A DNA stretch of 64,000 nucleotides, taken from positions 1 through 64,000 of the forward strand of contig NZ_FZNY01000003.1 in NCBI RefSeq assembly GCF_900188275.1. The letters run 5' to 3'. Positions 1 to 8,507 of this stretch are shown here, one piece after another. This DNA is from Dokdonia pacifica. GTDB lineage: Bacteria; Bacteroidota; Bacteroidia; Flavobacteriales; Flavobacteriaceae. A program made the position numbers and the translations under genes. A model generated the notes under the pieces. That model did not search any database and was not told the origin of the DNA. It saw only the letters and a program-made list of their open reading frames with translations. Each line of letters begins with the position of its first letter. The first letter of the stretch is position 1.

Positions 1-1500
1 TTAGACGCGACAGGAAATCCAAATGGAACGACAAGTTTCAATGGAGATACAGAAGCTGTGATCTGTTTAGATTCACAAGCTGATCCAATAGTTGTGGTAC
101 ACGAGAATGATGCACCAAACTTATCATACAGATATGTAATTACAGATGCAGCAACAGGATTGATCTTAAACGTAGTTGCTACCAACAGTATTGACTTAAA
201 CGGAGTAGCTGCTGGTGTATGCGAAATCTGGGGATGGTCTTACAGAGGTGTTCCTGGAAATGGATTAGATCAAATCGGTGAGCCACTTTCGGCGCTTGAC
301 GATTTAGATTGTTCAGATATTTCAGACAATGCAGTAACGATTATCAGAGAAGCTGCTGATGGAGGAACAGTATCAATAGATTTAGACGCGACAGGAAATC
401 CAAATGGAACGACAAGTTTCAATGGAGATACAGAAGCTGTGATCTGTTTAGATTCACAAGCTGATCCAATAGTTGTAGTACACGAGAATGATGCACCAAA
501 CTTATCATACAGATATGTAATTACAGATGCAGCAACAGGATTGATCTTAAACGTAGTTGCTACCAATAGTATTGACTTAAACGGAGTAGCTGCTGGTGTA
601 TGCGAAATCTGGGGATGGTCTTACAGAGGTGTTCCAGGAAACGGATTAGATCAAATCGGGGAGCCACTTTCGGCACTTGACGATTTAGATTGTTCAGATA
701 TTTCAGACAATGCAGTAACGATTATCAGAGAAGCTGCCGATGGAGGAACAGTATCAATAGATTTAGACGCAACAGGAAATCCAAATGGAACGACAAGTTT
801 CAATGGAGATACAGAAGCTGTGATCTGTTTAGATTCACAAGCTGATCCAATAGTTGTAGTACACGAGAATGATGCACCAAACTTATCGTACAGATATGTA
901 ATTACAGATGCAGCAACAGGCTTAATCTTAAACGTAGTTGCTACTAACAGTATTGACTTAAACGGAGTAGCTGCTGGTGTATGCGAAATCTGGGGATGGT
1001 CTTATAGAGGTGTTCCAGGAAACGGATTAGATCAAATTGGAGAGCCACTTTCGGCACTAGATGATTTAGATTGTTCAGATATTTCAGACAATGCAGTAAC
1101 GATTATCAGAGAAGCTGCAGATGGCGGAACAGTAAACGTTGACATAGATGCTACAAATGAAATTGGAGAAGATACAACTATCATAACAGGAGAAAATTCT
1201 GTAACTATTTTAGTTGATGATGGTGTTGCAAACCCAATCGTAGTAGCACACGAAAATGAATCTCCAAACTTATCATACAGATATGTAATTACCGATGCAG
1301 AAACTGGATTAATATTGAATGTGGTTAACACAAACACCATTGATCTTGAAGGAGCAGGAGTAGGTACTTGCGAAATCTGGGGATGGTCTTACAGAGGTGT
1401 GCCAGGAAACGGATTAGATCAAATTGGAGAACCACTTTCGGCACTTGATGACTTAGATTGTTCAGATATCTCTGAAGATTTTATAGAAGTAATACGTACC
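1..1500 (+). repeat. Tandem 381-bp coding repeats (3 near-identical + 1 diverged)
   Basis: Units run about 1-381, 382-762 and 763-1143, each starting TTAGACGC(G/A)ACAGGAAATCC. A diverged fourth unit spans about 1144-1500. The first three differ at only a few silent-looking positions, such as TCATAC/TCGTAC and GGTGTTCCTGG/GGTGTTCCAGG. This near-identity implies recent duplication or gene conversion. More copies probably lie upstream of the window. Confidence 0.95.
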
Positions 1501-1773
1501 GATGTACTTTCAGTAGAGGATAATCAAATTGATGTTGAGTTAAATATGTATCCAAACCCTACAACTTCGTTCTTAAATATCTCTTTAGGAGGTGTGAATA
1601 ATGGATATGCTATAAATGTATATTCTATCACAGGACAAGTGGTAATGAGTGAGACATACACTACTCAAGATAACACATTAGATGTGTCAAGACTAAGTAA
1701 TGGAATGTATTTACTGGAAGTGATTGATGAAGCTTCAAGCACAAGAACAGTAAAGCGTTTTATAAAGAGATAA
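1..1773 (+). CDS. T9SS-exported surface protein with tandem 127-aa repeats (5' end outside window)
   Basis: The open frame is already running at base 1, so the N-terminus and signal peptide lie upstream; the GTG at 58 is only an internal codon. Seen: three nearly identical 127-residue units and a fourth diverged one. Each contains the motif CEIWGWSYRGVPGNGLDQIG and three cysteines (in VICLD, GVCEI and LDCSD). A roughly 75-residue C-terminal domain follows with NMYPNPTTSFLNIS, YSITGQ, LSNGMYLLEV and a basic end (KRFIKR), the hallmark of the type A T9SS sorting signal. The protein is therefore probably exported across the outer membrane and attached to or released from the surface. The repeat unit's function is unknown to me; repetitive T9SS proteins are often adhesins, which is inference. 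The gene is followed by a strong terminator. Confidence 0.9.
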   Translation, partial: LDATGNPNGTTSFNGDTEAVICLDSQADPIVVVHENDAPNLSYRYVITDAATGLILNVVATNSIDLNGVAAGVCEIWGWSYRGVPGNGLDQIGEPLSALDDLDCSDISDNAVTIIREAADGGTVSIDLDATGNPNGTTSFNGDTEAVICLDSQADPIVVVHENDAPNLSYRYVITDAATGLILNVVATNSIDLNGVAAGVCEIWGWSYRGVPGNGLDQIGEPLSALDDLDCSDISDNAVTIIREAADGGTVSIDLDATGNPNGTTSFNGDTEAVICLDSQADPIVVVHENDAPNLSYRYVITDAATGLILNVVATNSIDLNGVAAGVCEIWGWSYRGVPGNGLDQIGEPLSALDDLDCSDISDNAVTIIREAADGGTVNVDIDATNEIGEDTTIITGENSVTILVDDGVANPIVVAHENESPNLSYRYVITDAETGLILNVVNTNTIDLEGAGVGTCEIWGWSYRGVPGNGLDQIGEPLSALDDLDCSDISEDFIEVIRTDVLSVEDNQIDVELNMYPNPTTSFLNISLGGVNNGYAINVYSITGQVVMSETYTTQDNTLDVSRLSNGMYLLEVIDEASSTRTVKRFIKR

Positions 1774-1827
1774 CGAATTAAACGTAATAAGGATTCGTAA
1801 TGAATTCTTGTTTATGATTGGTTGGGG

Positions 1828-1858
1828 AAAGGTCGTCAAGAAATTGGCGACCTTTTTA
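1828..1858 (+). terminator. Rho-independent terminator
   Basis: Stem AAAGGTCG/CGACCTTT with a 12-base loop followed by a T run, about 55 bases after the stop of the repeat protein. Confidence 0.85.
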
Positions 1859-1900
1859 TATCAGAATAATTGTAAATTAGAGAATCTTAAATAAATTTCT

Positions 1901-2089
1901 ATGAAAAAGAATATAGTAAATATTGATGTGCAGGCATTACCAAAAAAAACTTTGAAAATAATTTTGGGAGGCAGTACTGGGAGTGTAAATGGTTCTACTG
2001 ATGGTACTATTGATGGCTCTACTGAAGGTTATGATATTGGATACGATGAAGGTTTTGATGATGGATATGACGCAGGTCTAGGAGGATAG
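1901..2089 (+). CDS. Small peptide with double-glycine leader, RiPP-precursor-like
   Basis: A 62-residue protein beginning ATG. Seen: a lysine-containing amphipathic N-terminus of about 25 residues (MKKNIVNIDVQ...LKIILGG) ending in Gly-Gly. The remaining low-complexity tail is made of G, S, T, D and Y and has two internal rhythms, first STDG/STEG-like units and then GYD(I/E)G / GFDDG / GYDAG units. Double-Gly leaders are cleaved by C39 peptidase-ABC exporters in many Bacteroidota peptides. No modifying enzyme, peptidase or exporter is visible nearby, so a RiPP precursor role is inference. It could instead be a short acidic repeat protein of another kind. It stands alone, between a terminator and a convergent gene. 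Confidence 0.6.
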   Translation: MKKNIVNIDVQALPKKTLKIILGGSTGSVNGSTDGTIDGSTEGYDIGYDEGFDDGYDAGLGG

Positions 2090-2146
2090 GAAAATATCCC
2101 TTAAGTATTGTTTTGTATACTTAGAAAGTATATAATAACGATTATA

Positions 2147-2569
2147 TTATTTAGCAAATAGTTGGCTGTCGTCTTTAAAGGCTTTGAATTCAAGCGCATT
2201 TCCACAAGGGTCATAAAAAAACATAGTGGCTTGCTCACCTACTAATCCTTCAAATCGAATATAAGGTTCAATCACAAAAGTGATATGAGGTGTTATCGCT
2301 TTCGCGAAAGCGTGAAAATCATCCCACCCAAGTACAACACCGAAATGAGGTACGGGTACAGCCTTACCATCTACTTCATTGTGATGGTTTTCTTCTGTTT
2401 TGTTTTTCTCTTTATAATGAATAACAAGTTGGTGACCGAAAAAATTAAAGTCAACCCAATGGTCACTACTTCTTCCTTCTTCTAGTTGTAGAATATCTCT
2501 ATAAAATACTCTGGCTTTTTCTACATGATCCACTGGAATTGCTAAGTGGAAGGGTCTTACGTTGCTCAT
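2147..2569 (-). CDS. VOC-superfamily (glyoxalase/bleomycin-resistance fold) protein
   Basis: A 140-residue protein with the vicinal-oxygen-chelate pattern: an N-terminal [20 protein letters not shown] strand-helix and a C-terminal [14 protein letters not shown], where His8 and the Glu of LEFK are in the positions of the usual metal ligands. VOC members include lyases, dioxygenases and resistance proteins, and the substrate cannot be told here. The genomic palindrome CGCTTTCGCGAAAGCG lies at 2297-2312 and is translated as AFAKA within [10 protein letters not shown]. It is the last gene of a minus-strand run, 5 bp after the hydrolase gene. Confidence 0.85.
   Translation of the reverse strand: MSNVRPFHLAIPVDHVEKARVFYRDILQLEEGRSSDHWVDFNFFGHQLVIHYKEKNKTEENHHNEVDGKAVPVPHFGVVLGWDDFHAFAKAITPHITFVIEPYIRFEGLVGEQATMFFYDPCGNALEFKAFKDDSQLFAK
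2297..2312. repeat. Intragenic CGCTTTCGCGAAAGCG palindrome (AFAKA frame)
   Basis: Perfect 16-bp palindrome inside the VOC gene, read as Ala-Phe-Ala-Lys-Ala on the minus strand. Confidence 0.95.
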
Positions 2570-2574
2570 AGGTT

Positions 2575-3414
2575 TTATGTTATAAATTCGATAATGTGAT
2601 TACGTACTTCATCTTGGTATAACGAATGTCCAAGACCAGAAGTTTCTATATAGGTGCTGTCTTTCCAATTTTTATGAATCCCTCTAGAGGCTTCTACTGG
2701 AGTGATTTTGTCATAAACATCATGTATAATAAGCCCTGGAATGTCTATTGATTGTGCAAAACTATATCCAGAAAACTCTTTAATAGCAAATCCAAAACGT
2801 TGTTGGATTAAGCTGTCTAGCCCTCTCATCACCATATTATTCATACTAAGAATCTTTTGGTAGTCTTTCATAATTTCCGAAAGCTCGGAAGGAGCGCCTA
2901 GGCTTACTAGCTTTTTTATATAGGTAGGTTGGTGTTTATAATAGTGGAAAATGGTGGTTAATGCTCCTACAGAATGCCCAATATGAAATTTAGGTTGATA
3001 ATGTTGCGAGACTATTTCTAAACTTTCTGTGTATAAAGGAACATTTAAAATCTTACCCGTAGAATTTCCATGAGCAGGGGCATCAAAACTAACAATATTG
3101 TAATGATGACTTTGTAATACTTCTATAAGACGCCACCATCTATGAGCATTACTTTCCCAACCGTGTATTAATAAAACGGTAGGACCAGAGCCTTCCCATT
3201 TATAGGTTTGAACAGTTACCGTGTCATTGATTTTTAATTGTTCGTCTTTAGCAGCGTTTAAGAATTCCTTTTGATCTTCTTTAATACGTCCTCCTCTAGG
3301 AGTACAAAATATTAAAAAAGCTTTGCGTGCGGCAGCTTTTTTTGACCATAAAGACATGGCATTAATTTGAGTGCCTATAATCTTAGGTAATAATTTAATA
3401 AGGATTTTTTTCAA
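2575..3414 (-). CDS. Alpha/beta-hydrolase family protein
   Basis: A 279-residue protein with the alpha/beta-hydrolase signature: oxyanion-hole HGW at residues 84-86, nucleophile elbow GHSVG (Ser148), a late Asp in VYDKITPV and the catalytic His in GLGHSLYQ near the C-terminus. No signal peptide is evident; residues 1-35 are basic and may sit at the membrane. The start is a TTG two bases after the cupin stop codon, so translation is probably coupled to that gene. Likely an esterase or thioesterase-like enzyme with unknown substrate. Confidence 0.85.
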   Translation of the reverse strand: MKKILIKLLPKIIGTQINAMSLWSKKAAARKAFLIFCTPRGGRIKEDQKEFLNAAKDEQLKINDTVTVQTYKWEGSGPTVLLIHGWESNAHRWWRLIEVLQSHHYNIVSFDAPAHGNSTGKILNVPLYTESLEIVSQHYQPKFHIGHSVGALTTIFHYYKHQPTYIKKLVSLGAPSELSEIMKDYQKILSMNNMVMRGLDSLIQQRFGFAIKEFSGYSFAQSIDIPGLIIHDVYDKITPVEASRGIHKNWKDSTYIETSGLGHSLYQDEVRNHIIEFIT

Positions 3415-3416
3415 AC

Positions 3417-3782
3417 CTAATCTTCTCTATGAACAGTATCTGGTGAAAAAGCAGGTGTGCAAATAGCTATGTATTCACAAGCTTCATCAAAAGGATTACT
3501 GTATTGAATTCTTGTATTTTTATTAATCTTGATAGACTGACCTGCTTCTAATATAACGGTGTCTCCATCAATAATAAACTGCTTTTTCCCTTTAATGATG
3601 TATGTGTACTCATCAAATTCTGGCGTTTGGAAGGGTTCGCTCCATCCTGAAGGAGCAACCATATGTGCAATACTAATTTCTTGATTACCATCTGTAGCAC
3701 GACCCCAATGTTCTTCTATAACTTTTCCATCTGTAGTAGGTACAACAAAGGGAGCATTTTGTATGTGATATGATTTTTTCAT
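3417..3782 (-). CDS. Cupin-domain protein
   Basis: A 121-residue single-domain cupin: FDEYTYIIKGKKQFIIDGD followed by LEAGQSIKINKNTRIQYSNP matches the two conserved cupin motifs. The first motif carries E and Y where classical cupins have His residues, so metal binding is uncertain. It is immediately upstream of, and probably co-transcribed with, the alpha/beta hydrolase. Confidence 0.8.
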   Translation of the reverse strand: MKKSYHIQNAPFVVPTTDGKVIEEHWGRATDGNQEISIAHMVAPSGWSEPFQTPEFDEYTYIIKGKKQFIIDGDTVILEAGQSIKINKNTRIQYSNPFDEACEYIAICTPAFSPDTVHRED

Positions 3783-3828
3783 CTGGTTTTGAGATGTCTA
3801 GTATATGAAATATGCAGTAATCAAATCA

Positions 3829-4365
3829 TTATTTCAAAGGCCATGTAAACATAAAATGCTTAATAGGAGCTTCTCCAGGTACTTGTACAGGTTCTAATTT
3901 ACTTGATGTGCTAAATCGTACTTCTGACGATAAGTGTTTCTTATCTATGATAAAGTAGACCTCACTCTCTTCAACAAAAACAATAATAAAGTCAATCATA
4001 TTGCTAATCTTCTTAATGGTATACGCATTTTTGATATCCTCAAATGTGCTTTTTAAAGAAATACCATTCTCAGTAGTATAGCGATCATCAAAAAACTGAA
4101 TATGATCAATGATATCGTTATCATTTTTTTTAGGAGATAGTTTCATTAATTTATTTCCTCCTTTTTCATATAGCACATAATTTGCAGATGCTGTTTTTAC
4201 TAAACTATCATTAGGTCCTTTAAACAAGGCATCTAAGTCACTTGTTTTAGTTGCTTTTGTAATAGCTCCTACCGCTTCATTGGTTACTGAAAAAGTAGTG
4301 TCTTTTTCAGTACAAGAAGTAATACATAAGGTAAGTATGAGTAATGTGATATAAATACGATTCAT
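3829..4365 (-). CDS. Hypothetical lipoprotein
   Basis: A 178-residue protein with a type II signal peptide (MNRIYITLLILTLCITSC, Cys18 as the lipidated residue). The mature part has mixed beta character (YVLYEKGGNKLMKLSP, FIIVFVEESEVYFIID). I do not recognise the family. It sits between the cupin/hydrolase pair and the HerA-like ATPase, 24 bp from the latter, so it may be the second gene of that transcript. Confidence 0.7.
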   Translation of the reverse strand: MNRIYITLLILTLCITSCTEKDTTFSVTNEAVGAITKATKTSDLDALFKGPNDSLVKTASANYVLYEKGGNKLMKLSPKKNDNDIIDHIQFFDDRYTTENGISLKSTFEDIKNAYTIKKISNMIDFIIVFVEESEVYFIIDKKHLSSEVRFSTSSKLEPVQVPGEAPIKHFMFTWPLK

Positions 4366-4389
4366 GGGTATAGGTATATTTTAATATGA

Positions 4390-5934
4390 TTATTTAAGCA
4401 TTTTTCCTAAGATTCCAAACACACCACGTATAACTGTTGCGCTGGTAAGGACTTTAATAATTGCTTTTGATGTAGCACTTTGTGCAGGTTTTCTTGAAGA
4501 ACCTCGTCTACTACTAGAGCTTGATCTTGAAGCTTTAGCACGCTCTTCTTTTGCTTTTGCTTTGACCTCCTCTTCGTTTGCTTTTTCTATTTTTTTATTT
4601 AGTAATTCATAAGCACTATCTCTATCTACAGTTTCGCTATATTTTTTAACGAGTTTTGAACTTGTATTAATACTATCAAGTTCTTCTTGCGTTAAAATAT
4701 CCATACGTGACATGGGAGCTCTAAGCATTGTAGCTGCTAGTGGTGTAGGACGTCCTTTTTCATCTAGAGCAGAAACTAGCGCTTCTCCTATTCCTAACGA
4801 AGTTAATACTGTTTTGGTATCATAATAAGGAGAGTCAGGATAATTTTCGGCAGTCAATTTTATGGCTTTACGATCCTTAGCTGTAAAAGCACGTAAAGCA
4901 TGTTGAATTTTTAATCCTAACTGACTTAAAACACCTTCAGGAATATCGGTAGGGTTTTGAGTTACAAAATATAATCCTACTCCTTTCGAACGAATTAGTT
5001 TTACAATACTTTCTATTTGATTGTGAAGTGCTTTTGATGCTTCTTTAAATATAAGATGTGCTTCATCCAAAAAGATCACTAATTCTGGACGATCACTATC
5101 CCCTTGCTCTGGGAATGTACCATATATTTCGGCTAATAAACTCAACATAAAAGTTGAGAATAATCCAGGTCGATCTTGAATATCAGTAAGGCGTACAATA
5201 TTAATAATACCACGGCCATCATCTGTAATACGTGTTAAATCTTCTGTGTCAAATGATTTTTCTCCAAAAAAGATATCGGCCCCTTGTTGTTCTAGCTCAA
5301 CTATTTTACGAAGTATAGATCCTGATGAAGCCGGTGAGATACGACCGTAACTTTCTTCAATCTCTTTTTTCCCTTCACGGGTTGCATATTGCAAAATCTT
5401 TTTAAAATCCTTAAGATCTAATAGCGGCAATTTATTGTCATCACTATACTTAAATAATATAGACACAATTCCTGCTTGCGCTACCGTAGCATCAATAATA
5501 CGAGAAAATAATACAGGTCCAAACTCGCTTACAGTAGCTCTTAAACGTACCCCATCTTGCTCAGACAGTGTCAGAATTTCTACTGGGAAGTCCTTGGCTT
5601 CAAAAGGTATCCCAATTTTTTCGTGACGTTCGTCTATTTTAGGATGTCCGGGACTTGCTTTTGCAATCCCTGAAAGGTCTCCTTTCATATCCATCATCAA
5701 AACAGGAATACCTTGGTCAGAAAGGTTTTCTGCAAGTACTTGCAATGTTTTTGTCTTTCCGGTACCAGTAGCTCCCGCTATTAATCCGTGGCGATTTAAG
5801 GTTTTTAAGGGTACTTTTACATGAGCATTTGTTATAGTTTCTCCTTCTAGCATAGCTGCTCCCATCGTAATAAAGTCTCCTTTAAACGTATTTCCAGCAT
5901 TTATAAAATCAAAAAATTCTTGTTTAGTATCCAT
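4390..5934 (-). CDS. HerA-like ATPase, DUF853/YjgR family
   Basis: A 514-residue P-loop ATPase. Walker A is GATGTGKT (Lys60), followed by LMMDMKGDLSGIAKASPGHP, which is typical of the DUF853 (YjgR) family. Walker B is LVIFLDEAHLIF, and a later LYFVTQNPTDIP segment corresponds to the sensor region of FtsK/HerA-type motors. The C-terminal 60 residues are a Lys/Glu/Ser/Arg-rich linker and a short hydrophobic end. Length agrees with the family. The physiological role of YjgR-type proteins is poorly defined. Confidence 0.9.
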   Translation of the reverse strand: MDTKQEFFDFINAGNTFKGDFITMGAAMLEGETITNAHVKVPLKTLNRHGLIAGATGTGKTKTLQVLAENLSDQGIPVLMMDMKGDLSGIAKASPGHPKIDERHEKIGIPFEAKDFPVEILTLSEQDGVRLRATVSEFGPVLFSRIIDATVAQAGIVSILFKYSDDNKLPLLDLKDFKKILQYATREGKKEIEESYGRISPASSGSILRKIVELEQQGADIFFGEKSFDTEDLTRITDDGRGIINIVRLTDIQDRPGLFSTFMLSLLAEIYGTFPEQGDSDRPELVIFLDEAHLIFKEASKALHNQIESIVKLIRSKGVGLYFVTQNPTDIPEGVLSQLGLKIQHALRAFTAKDRKAIKLTAENYPDSPYYDTKTVLTSLGIGEALVSALDEKGRPTPLAATMLRAPMSRMDILTQEELDSINTSSKLVKKYSETVDRDSAYELLNKKIEKANEEEVKAKAKEERAKASRSSSSSRRGSSRKPAQSATSKAIIKVLTSATVIRGVFGILGKMLK

Positions 5935-5984
5935 AATATATTGGTTGTAAAGCGTATGTGTTATATTGGGTATTTGTAAGCATA

Positions 5985-5999
5985 CGCTTTCGCGAAAGC
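5985..5999. repeat. Intergenic copy of the TTTCGCGAAA palindrome
   Basis: ATACGCTTTCGCGAAAGC in the divergent gap between the HerA-like gene and the RidA gene. It keeps the ATA that begins the long 67-bp element, so it may be a deletion remnant of one. Confidence 0.9.
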
Positions 6000-6070
6000 A
6001 TAAAAATAAACAATCCCTTAAAAAAGCGACAATTATCTGTTACATTTATCTTCTCTAAAACAATGTATCT

Positions 6071-6565
6071 ATGAAAACGAACCTTTTATCTGCACTTTTA
6101 CTAACTATTTTCTTTTTTTCATGCGAAACAAAAGTAACTACTTCGGTGGGTGGAGAAGATGAAAAAGCAACTGCAAAAGCTCCTATTGAAGTCACATACC
6201 ATGCCTCTCATGAACCTAAGAAAGCAAATGCTCCTTTTTCTGATGCTGTACAAGTAGGGGATCTATATTTTTTATCTGGACAAATAGGGATGGACCAAAG
6301 CACCAGAACATTAGTAGAAGGTGGTATTGAAGCCGAGACAAAACAAACATTAGAAAATATCAAAGCCGTTTTGGCGCAGCATGATATGGATATGAGTCAT
6401 GTAGTAAAATCTCTTGTTGTTCTTGATAATATTGAAGACTTTGCTGCTTTTAATGAAATTTATAAAACGTATTTACCTCAGAAACCTGCACGTACTACAT
6501 TTGCTGCCGAAGCTCTAGCGGCGGGCGCAAAAATTGAAATTGAAGTGATTGCTGTAAAGCGTTAA
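6071..6565 (+). CDS. RidA/YjgF-family protein with lipoprotein signal
   Basis: A 164-residue protein. Residues 1-18 (MKTNLLSALLLTIFFFSC) form a lipobox signal peptide. A short acidic linker follows, then a complete RidA domain: APFSDAVQVGDLYFLSGQIG, TKQTLENIKAVLAQ, VVKSLVVLDNIEDF and LPQKPARTTFAAEALAAGAKIEIEVIAV, including the Arg that binds the substrate carboxylate in the family. Cytosolic RidA proteins deaminate reactive enamines/imines made by PLP enzymes. Here export to the periplasm or outer membrane is unusual, so the substrate may differ. Confidence 0.9.
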   Translation: MKTNLLSALLLTIFFFSCETKVTTSVGGEDEKATAKAPIEVTYHASHEPKKANAPFSDAVQVGDLYFLSGQIGMDQSTRTLVEGGIEAETKQTLENIKAVLAQHDMDMSHVVKSLVVLDNIEDFAAFNEIYKTYLPQKPARTTFAAEALAAGAKIEIEVIAVKR

Positions 6566-6577
6566 TGGTATAAAACT

Positions 6578-6604
6578 AAAAAGAGCTACCTAGGTAGCTC
6601 TTTT
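6578..6604. terminator. Bidirectional terminator
   Basis: AAAAGAGCTACC/GGTAGCTCTTTT is a perfect palindrome, placed between the convergent RidA and lipoprotein genes. Confidence 0.85.
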
Positions 6605-6624
6605 ATATATTATTTGTAATTTAA

Positions 6625-7335
6625 TTATTTTACCACTTTTATATCTGTAAAATAGAGTTTTAAATCTCCTACTTTATCCGTATGCGATGTGGAGATATTA
6701 AGACCTTCAAATTTTTGATAGTCAGAAAATGTAGTCATCATAGAAGGTTCCGGCGCATTACTTTTTCTAAAAACCCACTCATCTATAATGTAATCATCGG
6801 CATCATAATAAAAGTCATAAGCATCACCAGGTGTGTACCCGCCTTCATTACCGTAAAGGATCGTTAATTTTTTAGTTTTCTTTTGTGAAATAGGCGCTGT
6901 AGCAGTATCCTGAACGGTTATGCTAGTGCCTTCATCCCATACTAATTGATAAGGTGCTAATAACCAAAACTTATCATTAATAAAACCTTCGTCAGTGCCT
7001 GGAGGGACACTATCCATAGAAGCTCTATTGTATGCTATTACTTGCTCTCCAAGAGTCATCGTCACATCATTTGTTTTGGGTTTCCATGACCAAGAGCGTT
7101 TTGCTACATTTTGTCCTTGACGATCTACATTAAACGTAAAATCTATTTGAGAAACAGCGTCCCAATTTCCAAATCCGTTTGCATTTGCAATTTTTTCAGC
7201 TTCGGTAAGTTCTTTCTTTTCTGTTTGATTTTCTGCATTTACTTCGGGTAATTCAGACTCTTTTTGCTGTGGTGTTTCATTTTTACAACTTAGTGATAGA
7301 AACGCTATACAGGCAATTAAATAGATGGTTTTCAT
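6625..7335 (-). CDS. Hypothetical lipoprotein
   Basis: A 236-residue protein with a type II signal peptide (IACIAFLSLSC, Cys17) and a charged low-complexity linker (residues about 20-48). The globular part includes NGFGNWDAVSQIDFTFNV, KRSWSWKPKTNDVTM and YYDADDYIIDEW. The LolA-like pattern of successive beta strands suggests a beta-rich periplasmic domain, but I cannot name a function. Confidence 0.7.
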   Translation of the reverse strand: MKTIYLIACIAFLSLSCKNETPQQKESELPEVNAENQTEKKELTEAEKIANANGFGNWDAVSQIDFTFNVDRQGQNVAKRSWSWKPKTNDVTMTLGEQVIAYNRASMDSVPPGTDEGFINDKFWLLAPYQLVWDEGTSITVQDTATAPISQKKTKKLTILYGNEGGYTPGDAYDFYYDADDYIIDEWVFRKSNAPEPSMMTTFSDYQKFEGLNISTSHTDKVGDLKLYFTDIKVVK

Positions 7336-7394
7336 TGTCTTTTATTTTGTGTCAAAAGTACTGAAAGTATCATAAATATCTTGTGTATATACAT

Positions 7395-7424
7395 AAAAAG
7401 ACCGCCTATATAGGCGGTCTTTTT
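7395..7424. terminator. Bidirectional terminator
   Basis: AAAAAGACCGCC TATATA GGCGGTCTTTTT; a strong stem with T/A runs on both sides, just downstream of the cupredoxin-like gene. Confidence 0.9.
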
Positions 7425-7449
7425 AGAGTGTAAGTAGCAATGTGAGTTG

Positions 7450-7842
7450 TTACTTTACAATAAGGACATTATCTGTCGAAGTTGGGTTAAGCGGACAGAA
7501 GTATACATATTCTCCTTTTGCTAGTTTTGTAGGGTTTGAATGCCCTGTTGTATTGTTTTCTACAGCTGCAGTTACATAAGCAGTTTTGATATGGTTTTCA
7601 GGATTAGAAACATCTTTTCCTTTTTGTACTAATACAAATCCTACCTTGTGTCCTACATTGTTATTATCAATTTCAAAAACGTATGTTCCTTCAGAAACAG
7701 TGATTTGTTTTTGAGTAAATTCGCCTTTAGTTTGCTCTAGTGTGATTTTTTTTGCTGGAGCATCTTTCATCATTTTGTCTTGTGCTTGTGCTGCGAATGA
7801 TACTGTGAATACTAATACGAATAATGCAATTACTTTTTTCAT
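7450..7842 (-). CDS. Cupredoxin-like periplasmic protein
   Basis: A 130-residue protein with a Sec signal peptide (cleavage near AQAQ, residue 21). The mature domain looks like plastocyanin/azurin: residues 48-72 give a beta strand ending NNVGHKVGFVLV (His65), and near the end KGEYVYFCPLNP supplies Cys116. In true type 1 copper proteins the Cys is followed within about 5 residues by a His and then a Met. Here Asn119, Pro120 and Thr121 take that stretch, so a standard copper site is incomplete. It could bind another metal or be structural. A separate AhpD-like gene lies upstream. Confidence 0.75.
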   Translation of the reverse strand: MKKVIALFVLVFTVSFAAQAQDKMMKDAPAKKITLEQTKGEFTQKQITVSEGTYVFEIDNNNVGHKVGFVLVQKGKDVSNPENHIKTAYVTAAVENNTTGHSNPTKLAKGEYVYFCPLNPTSTDNVLIVK

Positions 7843-7881
7843 TTTTTTAATTTTTAGTGTGTTGTTTATATAGATTTTGAA

Positions 7882-8430
7882 TTAAGCTACTACGCTGTTT
7901 AATGGTTGTGCTACTGGAAAATCAATAGGCACTTGAGTTGTGTTGTGGATGTAGTTTGAAATTGTTTTCTCTCCTACTAATACGATGGTGTCTATTAAGT
8001 TTTCGTTAGTCCATCCTGCATTTAAGAAGTTGTCTACTACTGTTTCTTCTGCACGTCCTCTATTTTCTGTAATGTTTTTTGCAAGTTTTGCAAGTGCATC
8101 AAGTTTAGCATCAAAAGGAGCATTTCCAGCTCTTAATTCTAAAATTTGATCATCGGTAAAACCGTTCATTTTTCCAATAGCTGTGTGAGCAGAAAGACAG
8201 TAATTACATGCGTTTACTTCGCTTACTGCAAGGTTTACTACTTCTTTTTCTTTTGCTTTAAGTGACGTTGGAGCATTTGCAAATGTTAAGTAGTTTGCTA
8301 GTGCATTATCAGAATGTGCATAGGTTGCATATAAATTAGGTACAAATCCTAACATACCTTCTAATTTGTCAAATATTGCTTTGTTTGTATCGTTTACTTG
8401 GTCTTTTGTTGGAACATTGAATGTGCTCAT
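7882..8430 (-). CDS. Carboxymuconolactone decarboxylase / AhpD-like protein
   Basis: A 182-residue helical protein. NACNYCLSAHTAIGK carries the AhpD-type CxxC...H (Cys75, Cys78, His82), the redox centre of alkylhydroperoxidase-D-like peroxidases. No signal peptide. It follows the small Cys/His-rich ORF and precedes the cupredoxin-like gene on the same strand, suggesting a redox or peroxide-stress group; that link is inference. Confidence 0.88.
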   Translation of the reverse strand: MSTFNVPTKDQVNDTNKAIFDKLEGMLGFVPNLYATYAHSDNALANYLTFANAPTSLKAKEKEVVNLAVSEVNACNYCLSAHTAIGKMNGFTDDQILELRAGNAPFDAKLDALAKLAKNITENRGRAEETVVDNFLNAGWTNENLIDTIVLVGEKTISNYIHNTTQVPIDFPVAQPLNSVVA

Positions 8431-8507
8431 AATTTCTATTTTTTATTTGTTTGATGTTTTGTTTTGAATTTATATTGGGTGTACTCAGTGTACGTGATTT
8501 TTAAAGT

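Noticed and set aside
270-1340. Antisense frames over the tandem repeats (270-566 and 1032-1340)
   Set aside because: They mirror the repeat's codon pattern; shadows of the sense gene.
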